Source: Verrucomicrobiaceae bacterium (GTDB lineage Bacteria > Verrucomicrobiota > Verrucomicrobiia > Verrucomicrobiales > Verrucomicrobiaceae). From it: a stretch of DNA of 64,000 nucleotides. Of this stretch, positions 1 to 9,335 are shown in pieces (the first letter of the stretch is position 1; each line of letters starts with the position of its first letter). The translations under genes and the position numbers were made by a program. The notes under the pieces are model-generated. The model saw nothing but the letters and a program-made list of their open reading frames with translations. It made no database searches and was not told the DNA's origin. Location: contig JABTUN010000002.1 in NCBI GenBank assembly GCA_015075365.1, positions 682,001 through 746,000 of the forward strand. Reading direction: 5' to 3'.

Positions 1-2231
1 ACCAGGAAGGACAAATTGAGGCGGAGCTGCGGTGAGTAGGTGCCGAATCGCAGGGAGGTCACGCCCCAGCTTGTCCATTTGTGGCGTTGTTCTCCATCCG
101 GCCCAAACAGGGGCCATGTGGTGTCGGAGATAGCGTAATCCGGAAGAATGATGCTGTTCCAGCCTGTTCCAAGACTGTGATTGTATGGGCTGCCTTGGGG
201 ATAAAACGGCTCCTGCTTGAAGGCGTCGATGGCCTGGGGGGTCTTGTCTGTTTCAGCCTCCGGGAGCTGGTGAGTGTAATAGTGGGGGGAATAGATGTTT
301 GCTATATGTCCGCCAAAGCCCGACCAGGGTTCTGCGTCCTCCTGCTCAATCTCCGAAAAGCTGGCAAGCAGGGATTTGTGCGCTTCGATGACATAGATGC
401 TGTCCCAATTGTCGAAAGGGTTGGACTGGACAGACTGAGCGCCCGAGGGAGTGCCATAGGGGGAGGCGGGGGAGCCGATGCCGTAGGCTGGGGGTGCAGC
501 GGTGATGGTGAGGGCAAAGGTGACGGCCTGCCCGCCCGAGGGGAGGGTGGCGGTGACCACCGCCGGGCCGGTGGTGCTGCCTGCCAGCAGGTTCACGACC
601 GCGTTTCCCTGGGTGTCTGTGTTGAGGGTGAGTGATGTGGATGCCTGGGCCACTGAGGTGGAATACAGCCATCCGCCGCCTGATGTCATGGAGAAAGTCA
701 CCGCAGCGCCCTGGCGGGGCCGCGCCCCCTGGGTGACATGCGCGATGAGCGGCGCGGCGGAGGTGCTGCCCACCGGGATCTGCTGGCCGCTGCCGGAGCC
801 GATGGCGAGCACGAGCGGCGGCACGGAGGCGGCGGCCAGAGGATTGCTGGCGGGGCTGGAGGCATTCCACTCCTCACCATCGGTGAAGCCGTCGCCATCG
901 CTGTCGGCCAGCCGAGGATGGGTGCCGGCAAGGTATTCAGCGAGGTTGTTGAGACCGTCTTGATCGGGATCGAGCGTGGCATCTCCGGGATCGCGCGGGT
1001 CGAGCTGGTAGCGGTATTCCCAGAGATCGGGCAGGGTATCGGCATCGCGGTCAAAATCAGGGTTGCCGTCCTGATCAGCGTCGATGGTGCCGCCTGCGGG
1101 GTCGTAAGCCAGGGGAGGATACTGGATGGTGCCGATGTCCGGGTAGGGAGACCAGGTGAAATCCACGAGCGCCGCTGTGCGAAAGGCCTCCAGCCCGTCC
1201 GGAAGCCCGTTGGTGTTTAGATCCTGGTCTTCCAGCCACGATTCGTAACCGGGGCCCACCTGTTCATCGAGCCACGCCGCGTCGATTCCCTCCCAAAAAG
1301 TGCGGAGAGGATCGACACGTGGAATCAGGGGCCGGCCCAAGGGAAGGCTCCACACGAGGACGGCGGCATCTTCGAGCGTATCCGTGCGGGCGGGCGTGGT
1401 GGCGCTGCCGAGGGTGAGGGCGAGCAGCAGCTCCTCGTGGTTCATGACGCCGTCGTTATCGTAGTCAGCCACGGCATCGGCAAAGCGCAGCGGGTCAAGG
1501 ATGCCGCCGCTGGCCGTTTCGACGCTGTCAGGAATGCGGTCGCCATCCAAGTCCGCCGGATCGAGGAGCGGGCGGCCGGAAAGGTATTGCTGGAGGTTCG
1601 GGTTGCCGTCACCGTCGAAATCATCGAGACTGGACCCGGCGGGCTTGGTGGGAAGGGCATTCCAGGCATCAACAGCAGCTTGAAGCAGTGAGGCCGGAAT
1701 AGTAGCAGCCACCACCGCACCACGAAACCGTGGGTCAAAGGCGAAGACATGCTTGAGCTGGCCGACATTGACCATCTGATGGTCATCGGTGCTGACGGCA
1801 GGCCAGGGATGCGGCAGGCCGAGCCTGTCGTAAAACAACGATGCCACCTGCTTGAGCTGCCCTGCGTTGAGGGCCTGAAAATCATCCCGGCTCACATCGG
1901 GCAGCGGAGGCTGGTTCCACATGGCGAGCATGGCGTCGATGGCGGTCTTGGCCTGAAGCTGGGAAGCGTTGAGCGGAACCAGTGCGGCCGCCTCCGCGTC
2001 ATTCAGTGCTGCGGCGGCCCGGGAGGCGATGTACTTGAGCTGGCCCACATTCGCCGCCGCAAAGTCATCGGACTGGCCGTAGGGATCAACAGCCTCGTAT
2101 TGCGCCCACCACGCGGGCTCCACGGGGGAGACAGCGCCTGATGGGCACACCAACAGCGAGGCAAGCGAAAGGGCCGCCACCCCGTTTCTCACCAGGGGAA
2201 CACGGAAAAATCGAAAACACATCGGGCTCAT
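1..2231 (-). CDS. Secreted NxGQLK / Asp-rich repeat protein (partial, runs off left edge)
   Basis: One frame stays open from an ATG at 2231 to position 3 without a stop, so the 3' end lies outside the window; at least 743 codons are present. An in-frame ATG at 2222 is an alternative start. The N-terminus has basic residues followed by a hydrophobic stretch (about residues 18-30), consistent with a signal peptide. The motif NxGQLK occurs three times (residues 61-66, 122-127, 155-160). From about residue 205 to 480 come repeated Asp-rich segments such as DFDGDGNPN, DLDGDRIPD, DYDNDGVMN and DSDGDGFTDGEE, typical of calcium-binding thrombospondin type-3-like repeats. A Thr/Val-rich Ig-like stretch follows at about 480-560. 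The gene starts 30 bp after the stop of the upstream secreted-protein gene, so they may be cotranscribed. I infer an exported, calcium-stabilised surface protein; the function is unknown. Confidence 0.75.
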   Translation of the reverse strand, partial: MSPMCFRFFRVPLVRNGVAALSLASLLVCPSGAVSPVEPAWWAQYEAVDPYGQSDDFAAANVGQLKYIASRAAAALNDAEAAALVPLNASQLQAKTAIDAMLAMWNQPPLPDVSRDDFQALNAGQLKQVASLFYDRLGLPHPWPAVSTDDHQMVNVGQLKHVFAFDPRFRGAVVAATIPASLLQAAVDAWNALPTKPAGSSLDDFDGDGNPNLQQYLSGRPLLDPADLDGDRIPDSVETASGGILDPLRFADAVADYDNDGVMNHEELLLALTLGSATTPARTDTLEDAAVLVWSLPLGRPLIPRVDPLRTFWEGIDAAWLDEQVGPGYESWLEDQDLNTNGLPDGLEAFRTAALVDFTWSPYPDIGTIQYPPLAYDPAGGTIDADQDGNPDFDRDADTLPDLWEYRYQLDPRDPGDATLDPDQDGLNNLAEYLAGTHPRLADSDGDGFTDGEEWNASSPASNPLAAASVPPLVLAIGSGSGQQIPVGSTSAAPLIAHVTQGARPRQGAAVTFSMTSGGGWLYSTSVAQASTSLTLNTDTQGNAVVNLLAGSTTGPAVVTATLPSGGQAVTFALTITAAPPAYGIGSPASPYGTPSGAQSVQSNPFDNWDSIYVIEAHKSLLASFSEIEQEDAEPWSGFGGHIANIYSPHYYTHQLPEAETDKTPQAIDAFKQEPFYPQGSPYNHSLGTGWNSIILPDYAISDTTWPLFGPDGEQRHKWTSWGVTSLRFGTYSPQLRLNLSFL

Positions 2232-2261
2232 GAGGTTCCAGCGCAAAGAGGGTTCTGGAGA

Positions 2262-5021
2262 TCAGGGCCGGCCGCCCGCCTGGAAGGCTCCCATGGGGAT
2301 GTCTCCGCCCGGTGGGATGCGCAGAGGATGTTTTAGGGAGCTGGTGCCAGCGGGGTCCAGCACGATGGCGGGCTGGTCCGGCCCCTCAGGCGGGAACAGG
2401 GACAGCCGGTGAGACGGGTCCATCCACATGACTTTGCGCAGGACATTCACATTCGTGCTGTCCTGCCTCCACCAGACCCATTCCGCAGCCTGCCGACTGA
2501 GCGAGGAATGCAAAGAGGCAATGCTTCCGTCGTCCCGGAAGGCAAACAGAGCCCCCGCCAGACTGGCATCGTCCTGCAGCACCCCGAAGGACAGGTTGTT
2601 TCCAATGATGTCCACGTCCGAGCGGATCGTGTGCAGGGAGTAGTCATCGGTGGGGGTGATGATCTCCTGCCCGCCCAGCGCGTTGCCGGAGAGCACCAGG
2701 GTGCCGTCCCGCAGCCGCACGCTGCGGCGCACGTCACTGAGCGTGCCCTGCGTCTCCTGGAAGGGATTGGTCAGCCCGGCGTTGTGCACCGGGTCCACCA
2801 GCGTCACGAGGCGGTCCACGGGAGCCGCCGGATCCTGCATGGCATGGTCCACCGTCATGATCTGCCCGTCATAAAAGCCACGGTAAGTGGCCACGTTGGC
2901 GTTCGGCGAATCATCCCAGCCCGCGAACCACCAGGGCTGCCCGCGCACGATGAAGCTGGGCGGCAGGTCCATGCCCACCGGCAGCGGCAGCCGCCAGTGC
3001 GCATGGCTGACTTCGGGATCGGCCGCGTGCACATACTCCGGCAGGCTGCCGCTGCCATGGGGCGTGGAGAACAGGTGCGTCTGCGCGTCGTAGCTGCCCG
3101 CCGTCACCGCCGCCGGGGCAAAGCCCAGGTCCGTCAGGCTCGCCGCGTGCGTGTCCAGGCGCAGCGCCAGCCAGCGTTTCCCGGTGCGCGTGTCCTCCGG
3201 CACATACACCGCCCGCGCGGGGCCGGAGAGCGTGCCTTTGAAGACGAGAATGTCACCCTGCACCTCCACCGCCAGCGGCAGGCCGGGATGCGCGTCGAGA
3301 TTTTCCCCCGAGCCCAGCGCCGCCCCGGTCCCCGTCGTCGCCTGGATGACCGGCACCACCTGCGGCGCGCTGGCATCCACCCCCGCATGCAGGAAATGCA
3401 GCCCGCCGCCCGCTGGCAGCACGCCGGAGAAAGCGCCCACATCATCCGCCCCCGTGATCTCATAGCCGCCGGACACCGCCGCCACCGTCAGCGTGAACGC
3501 CTCCGCATTCCCCGGCCCGTCCGGATCCCACTCATACACACCCGTCGTGGCAGGGTCGTCATCCGGCGCATAAAAGCCGCCGCGCAGCCACAGCGCCTCC
3601 GGCAGCGCCGCAGGCGGCGGCTGCGTGCTCACAGCCACCACCGCCCCCGTGATGGCGAAGGCACCACTGGCCAGGCTGCCGTGGAAAAAGGCCGTGTGCA
3701 GATTGCCCGCCACATGGGCGGTGCCCGGCGTGCTCCCGGCCAGGCGCAGCGTGCCCGCCCCGCCCTGCGCCGTGTAGGTGTCCACATGGCCGCCATTCCC
3801 GTCAGAAAGCCCGCCCTCAAAGGTGTACTCCAGGCCCTCCACCCACAGCACCGGCACCGACGGCAGGAAAAACGGCGTGCTGGAGGGTTCCTCCGCGCCT
3901 GTGCTGCTCACCGTCCAGCCAGTCATGCTGAAGGACTGGTTGTTGCCCACGCTGCCCGCCGCCGCGCCCTGGATGCTCACCACCGCGCTGGTGTTCCCCA
4001 GCACCACCTCCCGCGCATCCCCGCTGATGACCATCCCCAACTGGCCGCCCGCCCCCGCATACACATCCGTCACCACCCCGCTGCTGCTCAAGGTGCCGGA
4101 CTGCCAGCTCACCAGCCAGCCATTCACCCACAGCGTGTCCGGCGCGAAGGAGGGCGCCGTGCGCGCGTCCCACACCACCGCGCTCCAGTCAGAAACGCCC
4201 TGCGTCGCCGTCGAGGTGCTGAAGGCACCGATCTCCGGCGTCCAGCCGCTGATCGAGGTGGAGTCCGTTTCCGCCACCAAGTCCCAGTCCACGAGCACCT
4301 CCAGTGTGCTGTCCCCGTCCGAATAGGCCCGCGACTCCCAGCCGGAATTCGCCGTCTCCACCCCGTCCAGCGTCTCCGTCTCCCAGCCCGACTGGCTGCT
4401 GGTAAGGCCAAAAGTCCGGCCAAACAGGGACAAGCCGCCCGTTGGAGAATGCTCATAAGACGAGCCTCCCTCCCGCGTGCCCTCGGTGGTCGCGCCCTCG
4501 CCCCAGGACTCGCTCCAGGACGTGTTGCCATTGCCGTCGTTGCTGTCCGAACGCGTGCCCCACTCCCCGGCCGAGTTTACCCAGGACGACGAGCTGTTGC
4601 CGGAGCCGTCGTCCGACGCGCTGACATGCGTCCATGCAACCTGGGTGGCCGCCAGATCGACCGAGTAGGTCCAGGTCTCCCATGACCCATAACCCGGCGT
4701 GCCGGACTCCACATAGTTCTCCGCGTAACTGCCACTGCTCAAATGACCGTCCACTGTGCCCCACGAGCTGCTGCCGGACACGGAGGCCAGCCCCGGAACC
4801 AGCAGCTTCGTCACCACCGAGACGGAGTAGCTCAGATCGGAGGTCGAATAGACATCCGTGCGGTAGGTGCCGTCATCCGAGGCCTCCACCCAGTCAAACG
4901 TCTCCGCATGGATGGAAAGCGACGAGCCGATGAGCGTCAGCGGCTGCGAATTGTCATTCTGCGCACACAGCGGCGCACAGGCCAGAAAGCAGAGCGAGAA
5001 GATGGCGAGAAAGGTCTTCAT
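2262..5021 (-). CDS. Large secreted Ser/Gly/Trp-rich protein, unknown function
   Basis: This predicted 919-residue protein begins with a classical signal peptide (MKTFLAIFSLCFLACAPLCA), which is why I chose the ATG at 5021 over upstream in-frame starts. The first third is unusually rich in Ser, Gly, Thr, Trp and Asp, with reiterated short WxSxS/WGEG-like elements (about residues 60-240). The rest reads as beta-rich segments, and the C-terminal 130 residues contain a distinct block around SFGVLQDDASLAG and FRDDGSIASLHSS. I recognise no catalytic motif. It lies directly upstream of another exported repeat protein on the same strand (30-bp gap), so the two are probably made together as cell-surface or appendage components. 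It could be an adhesin or structural stalk/envelope protein, but the sequence does not settle this. Confidence 0.7.
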   Translation of the reverse strand: MKTFLAIFSLCFLACAPLCAQNDNSQPLTLIGSSLSIHAETFDWVEASDDGTYRTDVYSTSDLSYSVSVVTKLLVPGLASVSGSSSWGTVDGHLSSGSYAENYVESGTPGYGSWETWTYSVDLAATQVAWTHVSASDDGSGNSSSSWVNSAGEWGTRSDSNDGNGNTSWSESWGEGATTEGTREGGSSYEHSPTGGLSLFGRTFGLTSSQSGWETETLDGVETANSGWESRAYSDGDSTLEVLVDWDLVAETDSTSISGWTPEIGAFSTSTATQGVSDWSAVVWDARTAPSFAPDTLWVNGWLVSWQSGTLSSSGVVTDVYAGAGGQLGMVISGDAREVVLGNTSAVVSIQGAAAGSVGNNQSFSMTGWTVSSTGAEEPSSTPFFLPSVPVLWVEGLEYTFEGGLSDGNGGHVDTYTAQGGAGTLRLAGSTPGTAHVAGNLHTAFFHGSLASGAFAITGAVVAVSTQPPPAALPEALWLRGGFYAPDDDPATTGVYEWDPDGPGNAEAFTLTVAAVSGGYEITGADDVGAFSGVLPAGGGLHFLHAGVDASAPQVVPVIQATTGTGAALGSGENLDAHPGLPLAVEVQGDILVFKGTLSGPARAVYVPEDTRTGKRWLALRLDTHAASLTDLGFAPAAVTAGSYDAQTHLFSTPHGSGSLPEYVHAADPEVSHAHWRLPLPVGMDLPPSFIVRGQPWWFAGWDDSPNANVATYRGFYDGQIMTVDHAMQDPAAPVDRLVTLVDPVHNAGLTNPFQETQGTLSDVRRSVRLRDGTLVLSGNALGGQEIITPTDDYSLHTIRSDVDIIGNNLSFGVLQDDASLAGALFAFRDDGSIASLHSSLSRQAAEWVWWRQDSTNVNVLRKVMWMDPSHRLSLFPPEGPDQPAIVLDPAGTSSLKHPLRIPPGGDIPMGAFQAGGRP

Positions 5022-5528
5022 GGCAGGAGGCGGAGGGTGGGGATGGCAGGTGAGGAGGGAGCAGTCGAAAGGCAGAAGCCAGAGGTCAGAGGTCGGAAGG
5101 CGCGAAACCCCACGACCAAGCCGTGCCAGAGGGCGCAAAGCACGCGGGGGCATGCCCTTTGCCGTGCATGCACCGCATGCGGATCGGCGAGATGATCCCC
5201 CTGCCGCCTCGAAAGCCTACGAACCGACGAGAACCGACGAGAACCGAGAACCCAAAATGCCCATCAAGGCCGTCAAGGTGAATCACCTTGGAGGACCTGC
5301 CTGCAACGGATTGAAGGGCGGCGTTCATCGGGAATTTCGGCGAACGGGAAAATTCCAGCCAATTTCCGCGAGGATGTCACGACATTTTTCGAGACGATGC
5401 CGATGCGCAGGCTGCCAGCGGCATGCAGTTCCTTGAGAATGAGGAGATTGCAGAAGAGAAAAATTGCCGCTCGGATGCCAACGAGGCACCTGAGCGTCCG
5501 AAGGTTGGGAATGTCTGGCGGAACGAAA
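5022..5528. other. Intergenic region with palindrome and short tandem repeat
   Basis: No credible gene is seen in these 507 bases between two minus-strand genes; short open frames crossing it are Arg-rich and lack motifs. It holds two to three tandem copies of a 10-base unit GAACCGACGA (5221-5250, third copy imperfect). It also holds a perfect 8-bp inverted repeat with a 1-base centre (CAAGGTGA a TCACCTTG, 5274-5290), about 250 bp upstream of the secreted-protein start at 5021. The palindrome could be an operator; that is inference. Confidence 0.5.
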
Positions 5529-8042
5529 TCAGTTCAGATACCGGAACTCCGCGCTGGCAAAAAGGGCCTGGCAAAAAGCCGCGAGCGACACGCCCTTGAT
5601 GCTGTCCTTCGGGATCGACTTGTTCCTGGACGCTTCCTGTGGGAAACGCGTCCAGAACTGAAAGAGGGCGTCACGTTCCTTCTGCGAGGGCTGGCGTCCG
5701 AAGGCCAGCAAATAGGCCTGGGCGAGTTTTTCCTCCGGCGTGCCCTGCATGTTAGAAAGACGCTGCGCAAAGGCATCCGCCACGGCCTGCACCTGCGTGT
5801 TGTTCATCAAAAAGAGGCTTTGAGAGGGAACATTCGTCGTCTCGCGGTCACCATTGACGAGACTGGCGTCCGGGAAGTCAAAAACACTCAGGAACTCGGG
5901 AATCTGGTCGCGAATGATGGGCAGATAGACGCTGCGGTAGAGCTGGGGCTTGGAATTCACCTCGCGCAGCAGGTTGAAGATGCCCTCCCGCCCCTCGCCT
6001 GCACGCGCGACGGGTGATCCATCCACCGGATAAAGATCAAGCACGCCGGACACGCTGAGCATCGCATCGCGGATCTCTTCGGCATCGAGACGGCGCTGGT
6101 TCATACGCCAGCGGTGTTTGTTGTCAGGATCGACGGCAAAATTGGCCGCGTCATGCGTGCTGCCCATCTGGTACACGCGGCTGAGCATGATCTCGCGGAT
6201 CAGTTTCTTCACCGACCAGCCGTTTTCCATGAAAAGGACGGCCAGGTGGTCGAGAAGCTCGGGATGGGTCGGCTTCTGGCCCATGACGCCGAAATTGTCC
6301 GGCGTGGCGACAATGCCCGCGCCCATCAGTTTGAGCCAGACGCGGTTGGCCATGACACGCGCGGTGAGCGGGTTGTCCTCCGAGGCAATCCAATAAGCCA
6401 GATCGAGACGCCCGCTGCCGCTCTGCGGGCTGATGTTGAGAGGCTCGCCCTTGGCACACAGCACCTCGACAAGTCCGCGTGGAACAAGGTCCGAGGGTTG
6501 CTTGATGTCACCGCGGACGAGAATCGGGCTGTTCACCGGCGCGCGGCGATCCAGGACCCCCATGGCCAGGGTACGGGGCGTGCCGTCCTCATAAAAGAGA
6601 TCAAGATCCGCCTTCACCGACTCTGCGCGGTCACGTGCCGCGCGAACGCGGAGAAAACTGGCCGCTGGGTTGCTGCGATCCGTCCCCTGCTGACGCGCGG
6701 CCAGAACGGTGCGCTGGAGTTCCGCCGCGCTTTCCTCCGCCTGTTCATAACGACGCTTCAACTCCTGCACCTCGGAGGGGGAAATCTTCGCCAGCGGACT
6801 CACTTGGTCCGCGCCACGGTCGAGTTCGATAAGCGGGCTCGTATTCGCGTTCTGCAACTGCTCATGCGTGCCGAAGAGCGTCTCGCTGCTGAGGAAGATG
6901 CCCGCCAGCGCGTAGTAGTCACGCTGGGTGACGGGATCAAACTTGTGATCGTGGCAGCGGGCGCAGGCGAGCGTGAGGCCGAGCATCGCCTGGGACATCG
7001 TGTCGATCTGCTCATCCACGAGATCCATCTGGAACTGGCGGCGGTCGCGCTGGTTGTGCCCTTTGGAGCCGATGGCCAGGAATCCGGTGGCCACGATCTT
7101 TCCCGCCTGCTCGTGCTTCGTAGAGTACTTCATCAAATCACCAGCAATCTGCTCCTTGAGGAACTGGTCATAGGGTTTGTCCTTTTTGAAGGACTCGATC
7201 ACATAGTCGCGGTAGCGCCAGGCATGCGGGTAGAGCACGTTGATTTCCTTGCCGCTGCTTTCGCCGTAGCGTGCCACGTCGAGCCAATGGCGCGCCCATT
7301 TTTCACCATAGCGCTCGGAGTCGAGATACATGTCGATCACACGCCGCACCGCATCAGGCGAGGTGTCGCTAACAAAGGCCTTCACCTCGTCCGGCGTGGG
7401 CGGCAGCCCGGTGAGGTCGAAGGCGATTCGGCGGATGAGCGTGGGCCGGTCCGCATCATGCACGGGGTGAAGCCCGGCCTGCTCCATGCTGGCGAGAATG
7501 AACTTGTCGATGTCGGTTTTTGCCCAGCCAGCGGTTTTCACAGCGGGCGGCGCGTGCTTCACCGGCTTTTGAAAGGCCCAGTGTTTTCTTCCCTCGTCCA
7601 TGTCGATGACACGCCGGCCGCCGGTGGCGTTTGCCACAGTCTGCTCGCGCGGATCAGGAGCGCCCATCTCGATCCACTTTTTAAAGTTCACGATGACATC
7701 GTCCGGCAGCTTCTGTTTGGGCGGCATTTGCATGTCCTCGTCCTTCCACGTCATCGCCTGATAAACACTGCTCTCACTGATATTGCCGGGCGTGACTCCA
7801 GGATGACCGCTCTCACCACCGAGGATCAACCCCTGCTTCGTGTCGAGGGTGAGGCCGCCCTTCACCTTGTCGGAATCGCTGCTGTGGCACTTGTAGCAAT
7901 GCTCGACGAGCACGGGACGGATGTTCTTCTCGAAAAAATTCAACTGGTCAGGCGTCAGGGCCGCATGGGCGTTTCCGGCCGCGTCAGCGGCTTGGGTGCG
8001 CACAGCAATAACAAGGGCAACAAGAATCAACGGGGCCTTCAT
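5529..8042 (-). CDS. PSD1-type cytochrome c protein (PSCyt1-DUF1549-DUF1553)
   Basis: The 837-residue product has an N-terminal signal peptide (residues 1-19). It then has a PSCyt1 cytochrome-c-like domain with the heme motif C49-Y-K-C52-H53 and the distal segment MPPKQKLPDD around residue 105. A DUF1549 domain (about 175-385) includes the segments DLTGLPPTPDEV, YGEKWARHWLDVARY and a second CxxCH (ACARCHDHKFDP). A DUF1553 domain forms the C-terminal 300 residues. This architecture is characteristic of Planctomycetota and Verrucomicrobiota, where such proteins are exported and usually paired with a DUF1501 protein; no DUF1501 gene is adjacent here, so this copy is an orphan. The substrate is unknown; a role in extracytoplasmic oxidation of polysaccharides or other large substrates is commonly suggested. 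The ATG at 8042 fits the signal peptide. Confidence 0.92.
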   Translation of the reverse strand: MKAPLILVALVIAVRTQAADAAGNAHAALTPDQLNFFEKNIRPVLVEHCYKCHSSDSDKVKGGLTLDTKQGLILGGESGHPGVTPGNISESSVYQAMTWKDEDMQMPPKQKLPDDVIVNFKKWIEMGAPDPREQTVANATGGRRVIDMDEGRKHWAFQKPVKHAPPAVKTAGWAKTDIDKFILASMEQAGLHPVHDADRPTLIRRIAFDLTGLPPTPDEVKAFVSDTSPDAVRRVIDMYLDSERYGEKWARHWLDVARYGESSGKEINVLYPHAWRYRDYVIESFKKDKPYDQFLKEQIAGDLMKYSTKHEQAGKIVATGFLAIGSKGHNQRDRRQFQMDLVDEQIDTMSQAMLGLTLACARCHDHKFDPVTQRDYYALAGIFLSSETLFGTHEQLQNANTSPLIELDRGADQVSPLAKISPSEVQELKRRYEQAEESAAELQRTVLAARQQGTDRSNPAASFLRVRAARDRAESVKADLDLFYEDGTPRTLAMGVLDRRAPVNSPILVRGDIKQPSDLVPRGLVEVLCAKGEPLNISPQSGSGRLDLAYWIASEDNPLTARVMANRVWLKLMGAGIVATPDNFGVMGQKPTHPELLDHLAVLFMENGWSVKKLIREIMLSRVYQMGSTHDAANFAVDPDNKHRWRMNQRRLDAEEIRDAMLSVSGVLDLYPVDGSPVARAGEGREGIFNLLREVNSKPQLYRSVYLPIIRDQIPEFLSVFDFPDASLVNGDRETTNVPSQSLFLMNNTQVQAVADAFAQRLSNMQGTPEEKLAQAYLLAFGRQPSQKERDALFQFWTRFPQEASRNKSIPKDSIKGVSLAAFCQALFASAEFRYLN

Positions 8043-8099
8043 GGTCGGGGGAGGTGGTTTTCCGCCTTCAACCCAGACCTAGAAGCAAAGTTGCACAGC

Positions 8100-8645
8100 T
8101 CAACCGGCCGCCGTGATGATCTCATGCACGCGTTGGTCATGCGGCTCGACGGGCAGGTCATCGACTAGCTGAAAGTCATGCGCCAGGGCCATGCGGCGGG
8201 CACGACACTGCGGATGAGCCAAAAGACGGTCGTAGTAACCTCCACCACGCCCGAGACGGGTGAGATGCTTCAATGAGAAAGCGAGCCCTGGCACGATGAT
8301 GAGGTCGAGAGCGGCGATTTCGATCTTGGCGCAGCTTTCGTGTGGCTCCCAGGCGCCGAGGCTGCTGCGGATGAGATCGGCTTCGCTTTGAATGAGGCGC
8401 GGCGCGAGGTTTTCGGCCTCGATGGCGAACAGCGAGGCTTGGTGGCCTTTCTCGATGAGCCATGGAAGAAACCCGCCGATGAGATCGGGCTCGCCGCGCA
8501 GCCCGCCGTAGATGGCGACGATTTGCGCTGCGGGCCACGATGCGGCGTGCTGCTTGAGTTTAGAGATGAGAGCCGCGTTGGCTTCCGCGGAGACTTCACG
8601 AAGAAGCTGGCGCATGCGCTGGCGGATGGCGGGCTTGGTGAGCAT
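8100..8645 (-). CDS. 5-formyltetrahydrofolate cyclo-ligase family protein
   Basis: This 181-residue protein matches the usual length of 5-formyltetrahydrofolate cyclo-ligase (MTHFS), which converts 5-formyl-THF plus ATP to 5,10-methenyl-THF in the cytoplasm. The diagnostic C-terminal signature GRGGGYYDRLL is present at about residues 133-143, preceded by LDLIIVPGLAFS. The N-terminal segment KPAIRQRMRQLLRE fits the substrate/ATP-binding start of the family. I chose the ATG at 8645 because the homologous region begins immediately after it; the open frame extends further upstream, across the divergent gene, without meaning. It is divergent from the Uma2-family gene (63-bp gap). With gcvP and purF elsewhere in the window it belongs to one-carbon and purine metabolism. 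Confidence 0.88.
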   Translation of the reverse strand: MLTKPAIRQRMRQLLREVSAEANAALISKLKQHAASWPAAQIVAIYGGLRGEPDLIGGFLPWLIEKGHQASLFAIEAENLAPRLIQSEADLIRSSLGAWEPHESCAKIEIAALDLIIVPGLAFSLKHLTRLGRGGGYYDRLLAHPQCRARRMALAHDFQLVDDLPVEPHDQRVHEIITAAG

Positions 8646-8708
8646 TGGAATTCTTTTCGGCCCAAAGAGCCGGATTGCTAGTTTCAGGGCTTTTAGTAGC
8701 ATAAAGCC

Positions 8709-9326
8709 ATGTCCGCCGCTCTCCGCCATGCCTTTGTCTCGCCGGAATCGTATCTGGCGAGCGAACTGAAATCCCCCACGAAGCACGAGTATGTGGGCGG
8801 CGCGGTGTATGCGATGGCCGGCGGCCGGAACATCCACAACATCATCGCGGGCAATGTGTTTGGTTTTCTCCATGGCAGTCTCCGCGGAAAGAAATGCCGT
8901 CCTTTCAACAGCGACACCAAGTTGCGCGTGCGCTTCCCCACGCATGTCCGGTTTTATTACCCGGACGTGCAGGTCGTCTGCCTGCCGAATCCCGTGGAGG
9001 ATTCGTTTCAGGACCAGCCGCAGGTGATCGTGGAGGTGCTCTCCGAGTCCACCCGGCGCACCGATGAGGGAGAAAAGCGGGACGCTTACCTCACCATCCC
9101 CACTTTGGAGACCTACCTGCTCGTGGACAGTGCCAACAAGGAGGTCGTGGTCTATCAGCGTGATGACACCGCCTTCCAACGCACGATCCACACCGGTGAT
9201 GATGGTGCCATTCCCCTGCCCGGCCTTGGCCTCGAGCTGCCGATGGCTGAAATTTATGAAGGTGTGCAGCTTCCTGCCTTGGAGATGCTGGACGGTGAGG
9301 AAAGCGGTGACGGCGAACAGGTGTAG
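8709..9326 (+). CDS. Uma2 family protein (PD-(D/E)XK-like endonuclease fold)
   Basis: The 205-residue product has the features of the Uma2 (DUF820) family. The N-terminal segment KHEYVGGAVYAMAG is the usual substrate-loop start, followed by the restriction-endonuclease-like core: YPDVQVVC (the PD motif), QVIVEVLSESTRR (the E-V-L-S motif) and EKRDAY with a conserved Lys. These residues form the putative metal-dependent nuclease centre. Most Uma2 proteins are multicopy in cyanobacteria and some Verrucomicrobiota, and their biological role is unsettled. The ATG at 8709 gives the expected N-terminus. The gene is monocistronic, divergent from the cyclo-ligase and convergent with the dehydrogenase operon, ending 10 bp before it. 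Confidence 0.88.
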   Translation: MSAALRHAFVSPESYLASELKSPTKHEYVGGAVYAMAGGRNIHNIIAGNVFGFLHGSLRGKKCRPFNSDTKLRVRFPTHVRFYYPDVQVVCLPNPVEDSFQDQPQVIVEVLSESTRRTDEGEKRDAYLTIPTLETYLLVDSANKEVVVYQRDDTAFQRTIHTGDDGAIPLPGLGLELPMAEIYEGVQLPALEMLDGEESGDGEQV

Positions 9327-9335
9327 CGGGTCGCA

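Noticed and set aside
2409..4685. 758-codon open frame on the plus strand
   Set aside because: Arg/His/Gln-rich product antisense to the secreted-protein gene; no start context or motifs.
5221..5250. Possible CRISPR-like array
   Set aside because: Only two exact 10-base units plus one imperfect, without spacers or cas genes.
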